DNA of 64,000 nt from Thermococcus thermotolerans (GTDB taxonomy: Archaea > Methanobacteriota_B > Thermococci > Thermococcales > Thermococcaceae). Both the position numbers and the translations under genes were made by a program. The notes under the pieces were generated by a model. It saw nothing but the letters and a program-made list of their open reading frames with translations, was not told the origin of the DNA and made no database searches. Shown here one piece after another: positions 45,639 to 53,742 of the stretch (positions are counted from its first letter, which is position 1; the number at the start of each line of letters is the position of its first letter). The DNA lies in the NCBI RefSeq assembly GCF_024707485.1, contig NZ_CP102602.1, positions 372,001 to 436,000 of the forward strand, given 5' to 3'.

Positions 45639-46505
45639 TCAGATGAACCTCTCCATGAAGTCCAGCACCGCCAGTGCCCGGTATGTGTTCTGGAAGTTCG
45701 AGATGCCCAGTTCCAGCGAACGTCTGAAGCCGCCGTTGGAGTTCTGAAGCTGACGGATGAACCAAATGTGCCGTCTTGGGCAGTCTGGCCTCTCACCCTG
45801 CAGTTCAAGCCCCCTGGAAGCGTAGAACGTAGGCTCAAGGTAGGGGGGAAGGCTGTAGGGAACCTCCGTAAAGCCGCCCCAGTCGCCACAGACTTCGCAG
45901 TTACGGAAGTGGGGGCTTTTAGGTGGCCTGTATCCAAGGGCGTGGAGAGTGTATAATGCCTGATACGTCATCGTCGTGGTTGGCCCCTTGACCCCGTAAC
46001 CGTTTCCGTTTCTGAACTTCATAACGAAGGCCCTTATGGCTTCCTTCTCATCGGGGCTGAAATCATAGCCTATAGCCTTGAACGCCTTGACGACCCAGTA
46101 AGTTGCCTCCAGCGGCGTCGCCGTTCCGAACTCCTCGCTTCCACCGAGACCGACGGCGAACCTGCCCTCAAGGGGGTTGTACTTGGTGAAAATGATGTCC
46201 ACGTGGTTCATCGCCACGTCCTTTGCACCTAGGACTGCCAGACCCTCCATCGCCATCGCTATCGCAACGACCGCCGTCTGGGGCTGTATTGCCCTTTCAA
46301 GGAACTCCACCGTCTTCTCTGGCTCAGGAACCTCCATGCCAAGGAGATTGTAGGTCTTGACGGCGTAGTACGTGTCGTTGACGTTGGTGTCGTCGAGAAC
46401 GCTGACGAAGCAGTAACCGCCGTCCTCGTGGCGTCTCTCCTCTATATACCTGATGAGCGAATCAGCGTTAACGAACCGTCCAATTTCATATAGCTTCGAG
46501 CCCAT
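45639..46505 (-). CDS. Prenyltransferase/squalene-cyclase-like alpha-alpha barrel protein
   Basis: 288 residues. Repeats such as YIEERRHEDGGYCFV, ATYWVVKAFKAIGYDFS and FIRQLQNSNGGFRRS are the QW-like repeats of protein prenyltransferase beta-subunits and terpene cyclases. The zinc-site Asp/Cys/His triad of a true prenyltransferase is not obvious, although CEVCGDWGGF and DCPRRH lie in the C-terminal half. It heads a four-gene operon with a structured leader. GGAGGCGGTGGA precedes the ATG at 46505. Enzyme activity uncertain. Confidence 0.7.
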   Translation of the reverse strand: MGSKLYEIGRFVNADSLIRYIEERRHEDGGYCFVSVLDDTNVNDTYYAVKTYNLLGMEVPEPEKTVEFLERAIQPQTAVVAIAMAMEGLAVLGAKDVAMNHVDIIFTKYNPLEGRFAVGLGGSEEFGTATPLEATYWVVKAFKAIGYDFSPDEKEAIRAFVMKFRNGNGYGVKGPTTTMTYQALYTLHALGYRPPKSPHFRNCEVCGDWGGFTEVPYSLPPYLEPTFYASRGLELQGERPDCPRRHIWFIRQLQNSNGGFRRSLELGISNFQNTYRALAVLDFMERFI

Positions 46506-46600
46506 TCCACCGCCTCCCCAAGCTTTTGACGGAGAACAGGCGTCATCAGCCCTCAACGGGCGGTTCGGCTCGAAGCCCGGGCGGACGCCATCGCCCGGAA
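46506..46600 (-). other. GC-rich structured leader of the prenyltransferase-like operon (candidate RNA element)
   Basis: The minus-strand transcript should start near 46592 (TTTTTAAAC box at about 46616-46625). It begins with a perfect seven-base hairpin (46577-46583 with 46592-46598), followed by GGCT-TCG-AGCC and a further GC-rich stretch down to the start codon. Leaders in Thermococcales are usually short, so about 90 GC-rich bases is unusual. Class of RNA not recognised. Confidence 0.4.
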
Positions 46601-46697
46601 GACCATCTGAAAGGCGTTTAAAAACGTTTGTGGTGCAACTGCCTAATAACCTAAAGATTTAATAGGAATAAAACGGCCTTTCATCTGTGATGAAATC

Positions 46698-47402
46698 ATG
46701 GAGTTCATAGCCTTCACCTATGCTGGAAACTTCGTGAAGGAGGAGGTAATAAAAGAGGTCGTGTTCGATGTATTCGATGAGGCAAATCGTTTCTTTGAGG
46801 AGAACGGCCTTCCGCTCAGGTTTCTCTACATAGGAAAACTGAAACTGGAGCCCGGCTACCTGATAAACATATACACCTCGGAGGGAAAGATACGGGCGTA
46901 CCCGATCGAAGTCCTTGTGGAGTTTCTCCACGCCAAGCTCCTCAACGAGATAGAGGAGAGGCCCGGGATAAAGATGAACAAAATATTCGCACTCACCACG
47001 TTCCCCCTCGTCTCCCGCAACCCGTATTTTGACTTCTATGAGAAGTTTTTGGGGATACACGAGACCCTGATTGGGTTGAGAATAATGGTTCTGTCGATGA
47101 AGCCCTTCGAACCGCCGGGACTCTCTGAACTTCTGAAAAGGCCCGATGAGGAAGATGTATCCGAAGAAGAAAGGGCCCGTATAAAGGGAGAGCTCGAACT
47201 ATTCAAAAACCGTCTCCTCAAAGGGATCCTCCACGAGGTTGGCCACAGCTTCGACCTCGGCCACTGTTCAAACGAGTGCGTCATGAACTCCCCATCCACG
47301 ATGGAAGAATGGGATTCCCGGATGCTCGGCTACTGCGATTCCTGCTTTATCAGCCTCAAAAGGGCGGTCGAGTGGTCCGAGCGCAATCCCCGGGAGGAGT
47401 AA
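46698..47402 (+). CDS. amzA: Archaemetzincin zinc metallopeptidase
   Basis: 234 residues. The extended zinc motif HEVGHSFDLGHC begins near residue 179, followed by NECVMN, the conserved SxxxxxxWD segment and CDSCF. This is the archaemetzincin pattern with two structural cysteine pairs. The N-terminal half is a mixed alpha/beta fold without a signal peptide, so it is cytoplasmic. It is longer than the usual 180-200 residues because of an inserted acidic loop (KRPDEEDVSEEERARIKGE). Substrates are unknown. Confidence 0.93.
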   Translation: MEFIAFTYAGNFVKEEVIKEVVFDVFDEANRFFEENGLPLRFLYIGKLKLEPGYLINIYTSEGKIRAYPIEVLVEFLHAKLLNEIEERPGIKMNKIFALTTFPLVSRNPYFDFYEKFLGIHETLIGLRIMVLSMKPFEPPGLSELLKRPDEEDVSEEERARIKGELELFKNRLLKGILHEVGHSFDLGHCSNECVMNSPSTMEEWDSRMLGYCDSCFISLKRAVEWSERNPREE

Positions 47403-47437
47403 GGTAAAAAGTTTTAGGTTTTGGACGTTATTTCTTA

Positions 47438-48487
47438 ATGATGTGGCTCGGCCGGATTTCCAGATGGGGAAGTGAGGGAGCAAGAAGGGCGCTGCCGCGC
47501 TACTTCTCGATTCTTGAGGGGACAGAGGAGCCGGCCTCTTCCATCACAAAGCGGGTAGAAGTTAGATTCAAAGACGGTCTCTCCCTTGATGAACTTTGGA
47601 ATCTCCATACCGAGGGGATGGATAGGTTAAGGGAAAATGACCTGAGTGAGAAACCGGAGAAAAATCTTCTGGAGCTCAAGGCACTGATTGCCGGTAGGAT
47701 TCTGGAATCCTGCACCCTGTGCGAGATAAAATGCCGCGTGAACAGGAGGGAGGGCATCGGATACTGTCGCGTGAGGGAGAGCCTCGTTGCGAGCGACTTC
47801 CTCCACTACGGTGAGGAGCCGGAGCTCGTGCCGTCATACACAGTCTTCTTCTCCGGCTGCAACTTCCGCTGCGTCTTCTGCCAGAACTGGGACATAAGTC
47901 AGTACCGCGTTGGGATTGAGCACGCTCCAGAGTTCATGGCGCTGAAAATCGAGGAGGCCTTCAGGAGGGGAGCCAGGAACGTTAACTTCGTCGGTGGCGA
48001 ACCAACGCCGAACCTGCCCTTCATCATTGAGACCCTGAGGCACGTCAGCGTCCCGATTCCGGTTATCTGGAACTCCAATATGTACATGAGCGAAGAAGCC
48101 ATGAGGCTCCTCGACGGCATCGTTGACGTATATCTTGCCGACTTTAAGTGGGGAAACGATGGGTGTGCCTTGAGGTATTCTAAGGTTCCCCGCTACTGGG
48201 AGGTCGTGACGAGGAACTTCCTCCTCGCCAGAGAGCACTTCGGAGCGGAGTTTCTCATAAGGCACTTGGTGATGCCCGATCACATCGACTGCTGCACGCG
48301 GCCGGTGCTGGAGTGGATAGCTGCAAATCTCGGAAAGGATGTCCGGGTGAACGTTATGTTCCAGTACAGGCCGGAGTATCGGGCGGATGAATATCCTGAA
48401 ATCAGCAGGGGGTTGAGTATAGAGGAGAGACAAAAAGCGGTTCAAATCGTTGGAGAACTCGGTTTTAGAAACGCTCTGGTTGAATAG
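47438..48487 (+). CDS. Radical SAM protein, PflX-like (COG1313)
   Basis: 349 residues. The radical SAM cluster motif is GCNFRCVFCQNWDIS (about residues 140-150), with further cysteines CTLCEIKCRVNR before it that may hold an auxiliary cluster or zinc. FVGGEPTPNLPFI is the GGE motif. COG1313 proteins resemble pyruvate formate-lyase activators but their substrates are unknown. It follows archaemetzincin by 35 bases with little ribosome binding sequence. The gene ends 53 bases before Argonaute. Confidence 0.9.
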   Translation: MMWLGRISRWGSEGARRALPRYFSILEGTEEPASSITKRVEVRFKDGLSLDELWNLHTEGMDRLRENDLSEKPEKNLLELKALIAGRILESCTLCEIKCRVNRREGIGYCRVRESLVASDFLHYGEEPELVPSYTVFFSGCNFRCVFCQNWDISQYRVGIEHAPEFMALKIEEAFRRGARNVNFVGGEPTPNLPFIIETLRHVSVPIPVIWNSNMYMSEEAMRLLDGIVDVYLADFKWGNDGCALRYSKVPRYWEVVTRNFLLAREHFGAEFLIRHLVMPDHIDCCTRPVLEWIAANLGKDVRVNVMFQYRPEYRADEYPEISRGLSIEERQKAVQIVGELGFRNALVE

Positions 48488-48540
48488 ACAAGAATAATCT
48501 TTTTAACGTATTTAAGTAATGCTAATCTGTGGTGGGGCTT

Positions 48541-50787
48541 ATGGAAGTACTGACAAATATGGTGAAAGTAAACCCTAATATAATTCCAGATGAAATTTAC
48601 CTTTACAAAATTTTCAATAGGCCTGAAGATGGAACCAATATTTATAGAATCGCATACAACAACATGGGAGTAGTTATAGACTCTCAAAACAGAATTATTG
48701 CAACTCCACTTGAGCTGGAATACCAAGGAAAATTTGCTATAGAAGATGAGATATCATTTAGTGAACTCCCTGAGAACCATCAGTGTAAACTTATCCTCAG
48801 AATTCTGCGAGACAAGGGAATTTCAGATTATACCCTATCTAAAATCCTACAAAAATATAGGCGGCCAAAAATTTTTGGGGATTTTGAGATTATGCCTGAG
48901 GTGAAATCCTCGGTAATTAAACATGATAATAATTTTTATTTATTACTTCATCTATCACATCAAATTCGTAGCAAAAAGACATTGTGGGAACTCGTGGGAA
49001 AAAACAAAGAAATGTTGAGAGATTTCTTGAAAGAACACCGGGAAACTATACTCTTGAGAGATATTGCATCAGAGTATAAAACTGTCTACAAACCTAGCTT
49101 TGAAAGATATAGTGGTGACCCCAACATAATCGAGAGCCATCCTGATGATGTCCAACATTGGTATGACTATCATCTTGAACGATACTGGAATACCCCAGAG
49201 TTGAAAAAAGAATTTTACAAGAAATTCGGGCCCGTTGAGTTAGATCAACCAATAATCCTCGCTAGACCTATAAAGCGACATGATAAGAGAGACTTAGTTC
49301 ATCTTTTGCCCCAATTCGTTGTTCCGGTATATAATGCGGAACAACTGGATGCTAATCTCGCGTCGGAGATTTTGGACTATTTAAAACTCGCTCCCGATCA
49401 GAGGATATTGCTTCTTTCAAGACTACTCAACAACATCAAAGCTAACACAAATGTCATAGTGCCATCCTTAGTTAAATTCAGAGCCAATGTATTTGATATT
49501 GATTTAAATAACGTTTTGCAGGTCAGAAATACTAGTAATGTTACTGTTACGCTAGCCGAGTTAAAGACGTCAAAAACAAAACTATTCACTTGGATGAACA
49601 GTAGAAAGTATCCAATCATACTGCCTTACGAAGTTCCAAAAAGGCTTAAAGAGTTCCAGAAAATACCCGTATTTATAGTTCTTGATTCTGCCCTTCCAGA
49701 GGATATCCAGACCTTTGCTAAAAAAGAGTTTACATACTTAATAAATAGTCTCCAGAAAAGTCTTTCAAGCTGGGTAGACTTTCCAGTTTTAAATATCCGG
49801 GAGAAGTATATTTTTACAATAGATTTGACTTCAGACAGAGATATCGTAAATCTAAGTATCAAACTGTCATACCTAATGAAAAATGCAGAACTGGGCTTAG
49901 CATTTATAGCGACCCGAACAAAGCTTCCAAACGAGACATTTGATGAAATTAAGAAAAGGCTATTTTCGATCAATGTAATTTCTCAAGTAGTTAATGAGGA
50001 GACACTATACAAAAGGGATAGGTACAATGAGTCAAGACTTAACTTGTATGTTCGACATAATATACTGTTCCAGGTGCTATCAAAATTGGGCGTTAAATAT
50101 TATGTCCTCAAGCATAGATTTAGTTATGACTACATTATTGGGATTGACGTCACTCCAATGAAGCTTTCTCATGGATATATCGGAGGTAGTGCTGTAATGT
50201 TCGATTCCCAAGGATACATTAGAAAAATAATTCCTGTGGAAATTGGCGAGCAGAGTGGTGAATCCATCGATATGAAAGAATTTTTTAAGGACATGGTTGT
50301 TCAATTTGGAAAATTTGGGATTGAGTTAGAAGGTAGGAGGATTCTTATAATGCGTGATGGAAGAATCACAAATGACGAAGAAGAAGGATTAGCATACATC
50401 TCCAAATTATTTAACATTAATATAACAACATTTAACATAATCAAACGCCCATTGCTAAGAATTTTCACTAATAGTAAACTATATCTGGAAATAGGGGACT
50501 CTATCTACCTATTGCCCCACCGGGTTAAGCAATCCACAGGGACTCCTGTCCCATTAAAACTCAGCAAAAAAAGAGTTATCTCTAAGGGAAATGTAGAATT
50601 CCAGGAGATAACAAATGAGGATATCTTTGAAATATTTTTATTGACTGAATTGAACTATGGGAGCATCTCTGCGGATATGAAATTACCTGCTCCGGTACAT
50701 TACGCACATAAGTTTGTTAGGGCGCTTCGTAAAGGATGGAGGATAAAGGAAGACCTTTTGGCAGAGGGATTTCTATATTTCGTGTAA
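48541..50787 (+). CDS. ago: Prokaryotic Argonaute, long type, catalytically complete PIWI
   Basis: 748 residues from the ATG at 48541 after GGTGGGG; GTG codons at 48529 and 48532 overlap that site. N, PAZ-like, MID and PIWI regions are in order. The PIWI tetrad is Asp536 (IGIDVT), Glu574 (EQSGES), Asp606 (MRDGR) and His723 (HYAHKF); the spacing equals that of Pyrococcus furiosus Ago (D558, E596, D628, H745, from memory). The C-terminus (LPAPVHYAHKF... GFLYFV) also matches it. Such enzymes use short DNA guides to cut invading DNA. The gene is clearly AT-rich (about 37% GC in a line I counted) beside GC-rich neighbours, a sign of transfer. No partner nuclease or helicase is adjacent. Confidence 0.95.
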   Translation: MEVLTNMVKVNPNIIPDEIYLYKIFNRPEDGTNIYRIAYNNMGVVIDSQNRIIATPLELEYQGKFAIEDEISFSELPENHQCKLILRILRDKGISDYTLSKILQKYRRPKIFGDFEIMPEVKSSVIKHDNNFYLLLHLSHQIRSKKTLWELVGKNKEMLRDFLKEHRETILLRDIASEYKTVYKPSFERYSGDPNIIESHPDDVQHWYDYHLERYWNTPELKKEFYKKFGPVELDQPIILARPIKRHDKRDLVHLLPQFVVPVYNAEQLDANLASEILDYLKLAPDQRILLLSRLLNNIKANTNVIVPSLVKFRANVFDIDLNNVLQVRNTSNVTVTLAELKTSKTKLFTWMNSRKYPIILPYEVPKRLKEFQKIPVFIVLDSALPEDIQTFAKKEFTYLINSLQKSLSSWVDFPVLNIREKYIFTIDLTSDRDIVNLSIKLSYLMKNAELGLAFIATRTKLPNETFDEIKKRLFSINVISQVVNEETLYKRDRYNESRLNLYVRHNILFQVLSKLGVKYYVLKHRFSYDYIIGIDVTPMKLSHGYIGGSAVMFDSQGYIRKIIPVEIGEQSGESIDMKEFFKDMVVQFGKFGIELEGRRILIMRDGRITNDEEEGLAYISKLFNINITTFNIIKRPLLRIFTNSKLYLEIGDSIYLLPHRVKQSTGTPVPLKLSKKRVISKGNVEFQEITNEDIFEIFLLTELNYGSISADMKLPAPVHYAHKFVRALRKGWRIKEDLLAEGFLYFV

Positions 50788-50801
50788 TTCTTGATTTTAA
50801 T

Positions 50802-51002
50802 TTAACCCCCTGCCCTAGCGAGTCTGAGCGTTTCCATAAACCTCTCGATTTCCTCTCTGGCCCCCTCGATGGTAAGCCTGTACCGGGGCATGCCGTGAAA
50901 CGGCTCCGTCTCCTCCACGCTGATAGAAACCCCTGCCCCGGACTTTCTAAGTATCTCTCTCAGCTCTCTCGGTGGGATGGCGGTTATGAGTTCCCTTTTC
51001 AT
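50802..51002 (-). CDS. Small conserved hypothetical protein
   Basis: 66 residues (MKRELITAIPPRELREILRKSG, then ISVEETEP, YRLTIEGAREEIERFMETLR). A short alpha/beta protein without signal or metal motif; the last third resembles a small RNA-binding or ferredoxin-like strand-helix. GGTTGGTGCC precedes the ATG. It is convergent with ago, 14 bases away. Function unknown. Confidence 0.6.
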   Translation of the reverse strand: MKRELITAIPPRELREILRKSGAGVSISVEETEPFHGMPRYRLTIEGAREEIERFMETLRLARAGG

Positions 51003-51111
51003 GGCACCAACCCATCGCAGTTTCAGGATTTATAGCTTCCGCCCACCGAAACCTTTATAAAGGAAGATGTCATATGTAATATTGCAATTACACATGGAGG
51101 GGTGATATGAC

Positions 51112-51573
51112 ATGAAGAAGTTGCTGGCTGGATTTATGGCACTGGCCGTGTTCGGCCTTGTATTTGGAGCCGTTGCGGCATACCAGGGCACTCCGGGGCC
51201 TAACCCGGAAGTTGAGAGGGGCACCACGCCAATGGCCTACGCCAGGGGCATGGGGCATGGAAACGGCGGCATGATGGCTGGAGAAGGTACACCATACATG
51301 GGGCTTGGAGTTAAGTCCGCAAACCTAACCGAGGTCAGCGTCGACCCCGCGGAAGTAAGCGACTATCTTGCCCAGATTACCGTTGAAGAGTTCACCAACC
51401 CCCGCGGCATAACCGTCCAGAAGCTCGTCTACGACGGCGACTACGTCGGGAAGGTCGTGGGTAACTACGACCTCAGCGAGCTGGACGTCTATGCCGCCTA
51501 CGAGACCCTCCACGGGGTTAAGGTCTTCCTGGCCTACGATGGCGACATAGTGGGCTTCGTTCTTATGAAGTGA
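51112..51573 (+). CDS. Secreted protein with a Met/His/Gly-rich segment
   Basis: 153 residues. Signal peptide (LLAGFMALAVFGLVFGAVAA), a flexible Gly/Met/His segment (MAYARGMGHGNGGMMAGEG), and a folded C-terminal domain (LAQITVEEFTNPRGITVQKLVYDGDYVGKVVGNYDLSE). The Met/His stretch resembles that of the secreted protein at 900-1259 and could bind copper, but the two are not homologous in the folded part. GGGGTGATATGAC precedes the ATG. A T-rich tract follows the gene. Confidence 0.7.
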   Translation: MKKLLAGFMALAVFGLVFGAVAAYQGTPGPNPEVERGTTPMAYARGMGHGNGGMMAGEGTPYMGLGVKSANLTEVSVDPAEVSDYLAQITVEEFTNPRGITVQKLVYDGDYVGKVVGNYDLSELDVYAAYETLHGVKVFLAYDGDIVGFVLMK

Positions 51574-51588
51574 GCCCCAAGCTCTTCA

Positions 51589-51600
51589 CTTTTTTGTTTT
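51589..51600 (+). terminator. T-rich terminator after the Met/His-rich secreted protein
   Basis: TTTTTTGTTTT directly downstream of the gene, between convergent genes. Consistent with U-tract termination. Confidence 0.45.
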
Positions 51601-51612
51601 GAGATGTTCATT

Positions 51613-52074
51613 CTATGAACCGCTGACCAGCTTTTTCGCTTCCTCTAGGACCTTTGCCGCGTGTCCCTTTGCCCGGACGTTGGTCTTTTGCCACACAATC
51701 TCACCGTTTGGGTTAAATATGAACGTGCTCCTTACCACTCCCTCGTACTCTTTTCCGTAGCGCTTTTTCTTGCCCCAGGCGCCGAGGGCTTTTATGAGTT
51801 CTGCCCCCGGGTCGCTGAGGAGCTTTATCCTGAGCCCGTGCTTCTCTTTGAATTTTATGTGGCTCTTTACGGAGTCCCTTGAAACGCCGATAACCTGGAA
51901 GCCCAGCTCTTCGAACTCTGGGAGGAGCTCCGTAAACTCTTTCGCTTCTGTTGTGCATCCTGGCGTGTTGTCCTTGGGATAAACGTAGAGCACGGTCCAC
52001 TTTCCGAGGACTGCATCCCTGAGGCTTATCTCTTCCCCGTTCTCATCAACCACCCTGACCTCAAGCGGGTTCAT
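51613..52074 (-). CDS. bcp: Peroxiredoxin Bcp/PrxQ
   Basis: 153 residues. The peroxidatic Cys40 is in DNTPGCTTEAKEF. A second cysteine is absent, so it acts as a 1-Cys type or relies on an external thiol. FIFNPNGEIVW and RDSVKSHIKFKEKHGL are typical of the Bcp group. It reduces peroxides in the cytoplasm. GGTGGTCAT precedes the ATG. An 18-base palindrome lies in its promoter. Confidence 0.93.
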   Translation of the reverse strand: MNPLEVRVVDENGEEISLRDAVLGKWTVLYVYPKDNTPGCTTEAKEFTELLPEFEELGFQVIGVSRDSVKSHIKFKEKHGLRIKLLSDPGAELIKALGAWGKKKRYGKEYEGVVRSTFIFNPNGEIVWQKTNVRAKGHAAKVLEEAKKLVSGS

Positions 52075-52088
52075 ATGACCACCAAAGT

Positions 52089-52106
52089 AATTAGGACAAC
52101 CTAATT
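52089..52106. promoter_or_regulatory. 18-base palindrome in the bcp promoter
   Basis: AATTAGG-ACAA-CCTAATT: two perfect seven-base arms. On the minus strand it lies just after the TATA-like CTTTTATGA, at or just upstream of the likely bcp transcription start. That is where archaeal repressors bind. It also lies upstream of pyk, about 40 bases before the small leader ORF. Confidence 0.5.
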
Positions 52107-52146
52107 CATAAAAGTTCCGGTAACGTTATTTAGGTGGTGCGATAAA

Positions 52147-52170
52147 ATGGAGTCTCAGGTGAGACCATGA
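52147..52170 (+). CDS. Seven-codon leader ORF overlapping the pyk start
   Basis: ATG-GAG-TCT-CAG-GTG-AGA-CCA-TGA encodes MESQVRP and its TGA overlaps the pyk ATG (ATGA). It has its own GGTGGTG about eight bases upstream. GGTGAGACC inside the leader ORF is the ribosome binding site of pyk. The layout suggests translational coupling or attenuation. Confidence 0.5.
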   Translation: MESQVRP

Positions 52171-53600
52171 GGCTGCCTTCCCACAAGACCAAGATTATAG
52201 CCACCATAGGGCCAGCTTCACTTAAGGAGAGGACGATTGAGGCCATGATAAAGGCGGGAATGAGCGTGGCGAGGATAAACTTCGCCCATGGCGATGAAGA
52301 ACAACATGCAAAGACCATAGAGATAATAAGAAGAGCATCCAGCAGGCTGAACAGGCCGGTTGCAATCCTGGGCGACCTGCCGGGCGTCAAAATCAGGGTA
52401 GGGGAGATAGCGGGTGGTTCAGTTGTTCTGAGAAGATGGCAGACCATAACGCTGACCACGAGGGACGTCATTGGAAATGAGGCGGTGATCCCAATACAGT
52501 TCAAAGACTTCCCAAAGCTGGTATCGAAGGGGGACGTTATCTACCTGAGCGACGGGTTTATAGCACTCCGCGTTGAGAAAGTTGAAGCGCAGGACGTCAC
52601 GTGCAAAGTTCTCGTTGGTGGAACCCTCTTCTCCCACAAGGGCATCAACATACCGAAGGCCCGGATGGCAATAGACGCAATCACAGAAAGAGACCTGAGG
52701 CTGATAGAGTTCGCCATAGAGCACGGTGTCGATGCAGTTGGGATAAGCTTCGTCGGCTCGGCCTACGATGTGTTAAAGGTCAGGCGTTTTATAGAGGAAA
52801 GGAACGCCAGCATGTTCATTATATCCAAAATTGAGAGACCTGACGCTGTCAGGAACTTCGATGAAATCCTGAACGCCTCCGACGGCATCATGATTGCCAG
52901 GGGTGACCTCGGCGTTGAGATGCCGATAGAAAAACTCCCGATACTCCAGAAGAGGCTCATTCACAAAGCTAACTGTGCCGGCAAACCCGTGATAACTGCA
53001 ACCCAGATGCTTGAGAGCATGACCGAGGAGAAACTGCCGACGAGGGCAGAGGTCACAGACGTTGCCAACGCCATACTGGACGGAACCGATGCGGTCATGC
53101 TCTCAGAGGAGACCGCCGTTGGCAAGTACCCCGTGGATACCGTGAAGATGATGGCAAAGATAGCCAAGACAACGGAGGCTTACAGGGAGTCCCAGTGGAC
53201 GTCGATGATGGCCGAGATGAAGCCGGGGGAGAGGTCTGGCCGTGCCCGGAGAAGGACGATAAAGGATGCTATTGCAAGGAGCATAATGGAAGCCCTGAAT
53301 TCAATAGACGTCAAATACATACTCACCCCAACGAGGACCGGCCAGACGGCAAGACTGATATCGAGGTTTAAACCCCGGCAGTGGATTCTGGCGTTTGTAA
53401 CTGACGAGAAGGTGGCAAACAATCTAATGTTTTCCTATGGAGTCTATCCATTCGTCGTGAGCGAAACCAGCGAGGATGAGATACTGAGGGTCATAAAAGG
53501 TCTCGGGCTTGTAAGGGAGAACGACACCGTACTGCTGACGAAGGGGACGCCCATAGGCAAAACTGTAGGAACGAACACGATTAGGATCTTTTCGGTTTGA
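52167..53600 (+). CDS. pyk: Pyruvate kinase
   Basis: 477 residues, standard length. The N-terminal THKTKIIATIGPAS-like segment, ARINFAHGDEEQH, the active-site ISKIERPDAVRNFDEIL, MIARGDLGVEMP, and AVMLSEETAVGKYP are diagnostic. It converts PEP and ADP to pyruvate and ATP in glycolysis. The start ATG at 52167 cannot be extended beyond TAA at 52143. Translationally linked to a seven-codon leader ORF. Confidence 0.96.
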   Translation: MRLPSHKTKIIATIGPASLKERTIEAMIKAGMSVARINFAHGDEEQHAKTIEIIRRASSRLNRPVAILGDLPGVKIRVGEIAGGSVVLRRWQTITLTTRDVIGNEAVIPIQFKDFPKLVSKGDVIYLSDGFIALRVEKVEAQDVTCKVLVGGTLFSHKGINIPKARMAIDAITERDLRLIEFAIEHGVDAVGISFVGSAYDVLKVRRFIEERNASMFIISKIERPDAVRNFDEILNASDGIMIARGDLGVEMPIEKLPILQKRLIHKANCAGKPVITATQMLESMTEEKLPTRAEVTDVANAILDGTDAVMLSEETAVGKYPVDTVKMMAKIAKTTEAYRESQWTSMMAEMKPGERSGRARRRTIKDAIARSIMEALNSIDVKYILTPTRTGQTARLISRFKPRQWILAFVTDEKVANNLMFSYGVYPFVVSETSEDEILRVIKGLGLVRENDTVLLTKGTPIGKTVGTNTIRIFSV

Positions 53601-53742
53601 GATTTTTATCCAATTTATGGGCGTTGGTATCAACAAAGGGAAATCAAGGTGTAACGGGAAAGACGGGGCATTAATAGCGGAGATAAACAAGATAAAGATA
53701 AAAATACGTGTGCTATCCGACTCAGTATTTCCCTTGATTTCC

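Noticed and set aside
46506-46600. tRNA gene in the GC-rich spacer
   Set aside because: There is no acceptor stem, anticodon arm or T-loop consensus; only short hairpins are present.
52081-52166. Thermococcales glycolytic motif (TATCAC-N5-GTGATA) upstream of pyk
   Set aside because: No match in the intergenic region; the palindrome present has a different sequence.
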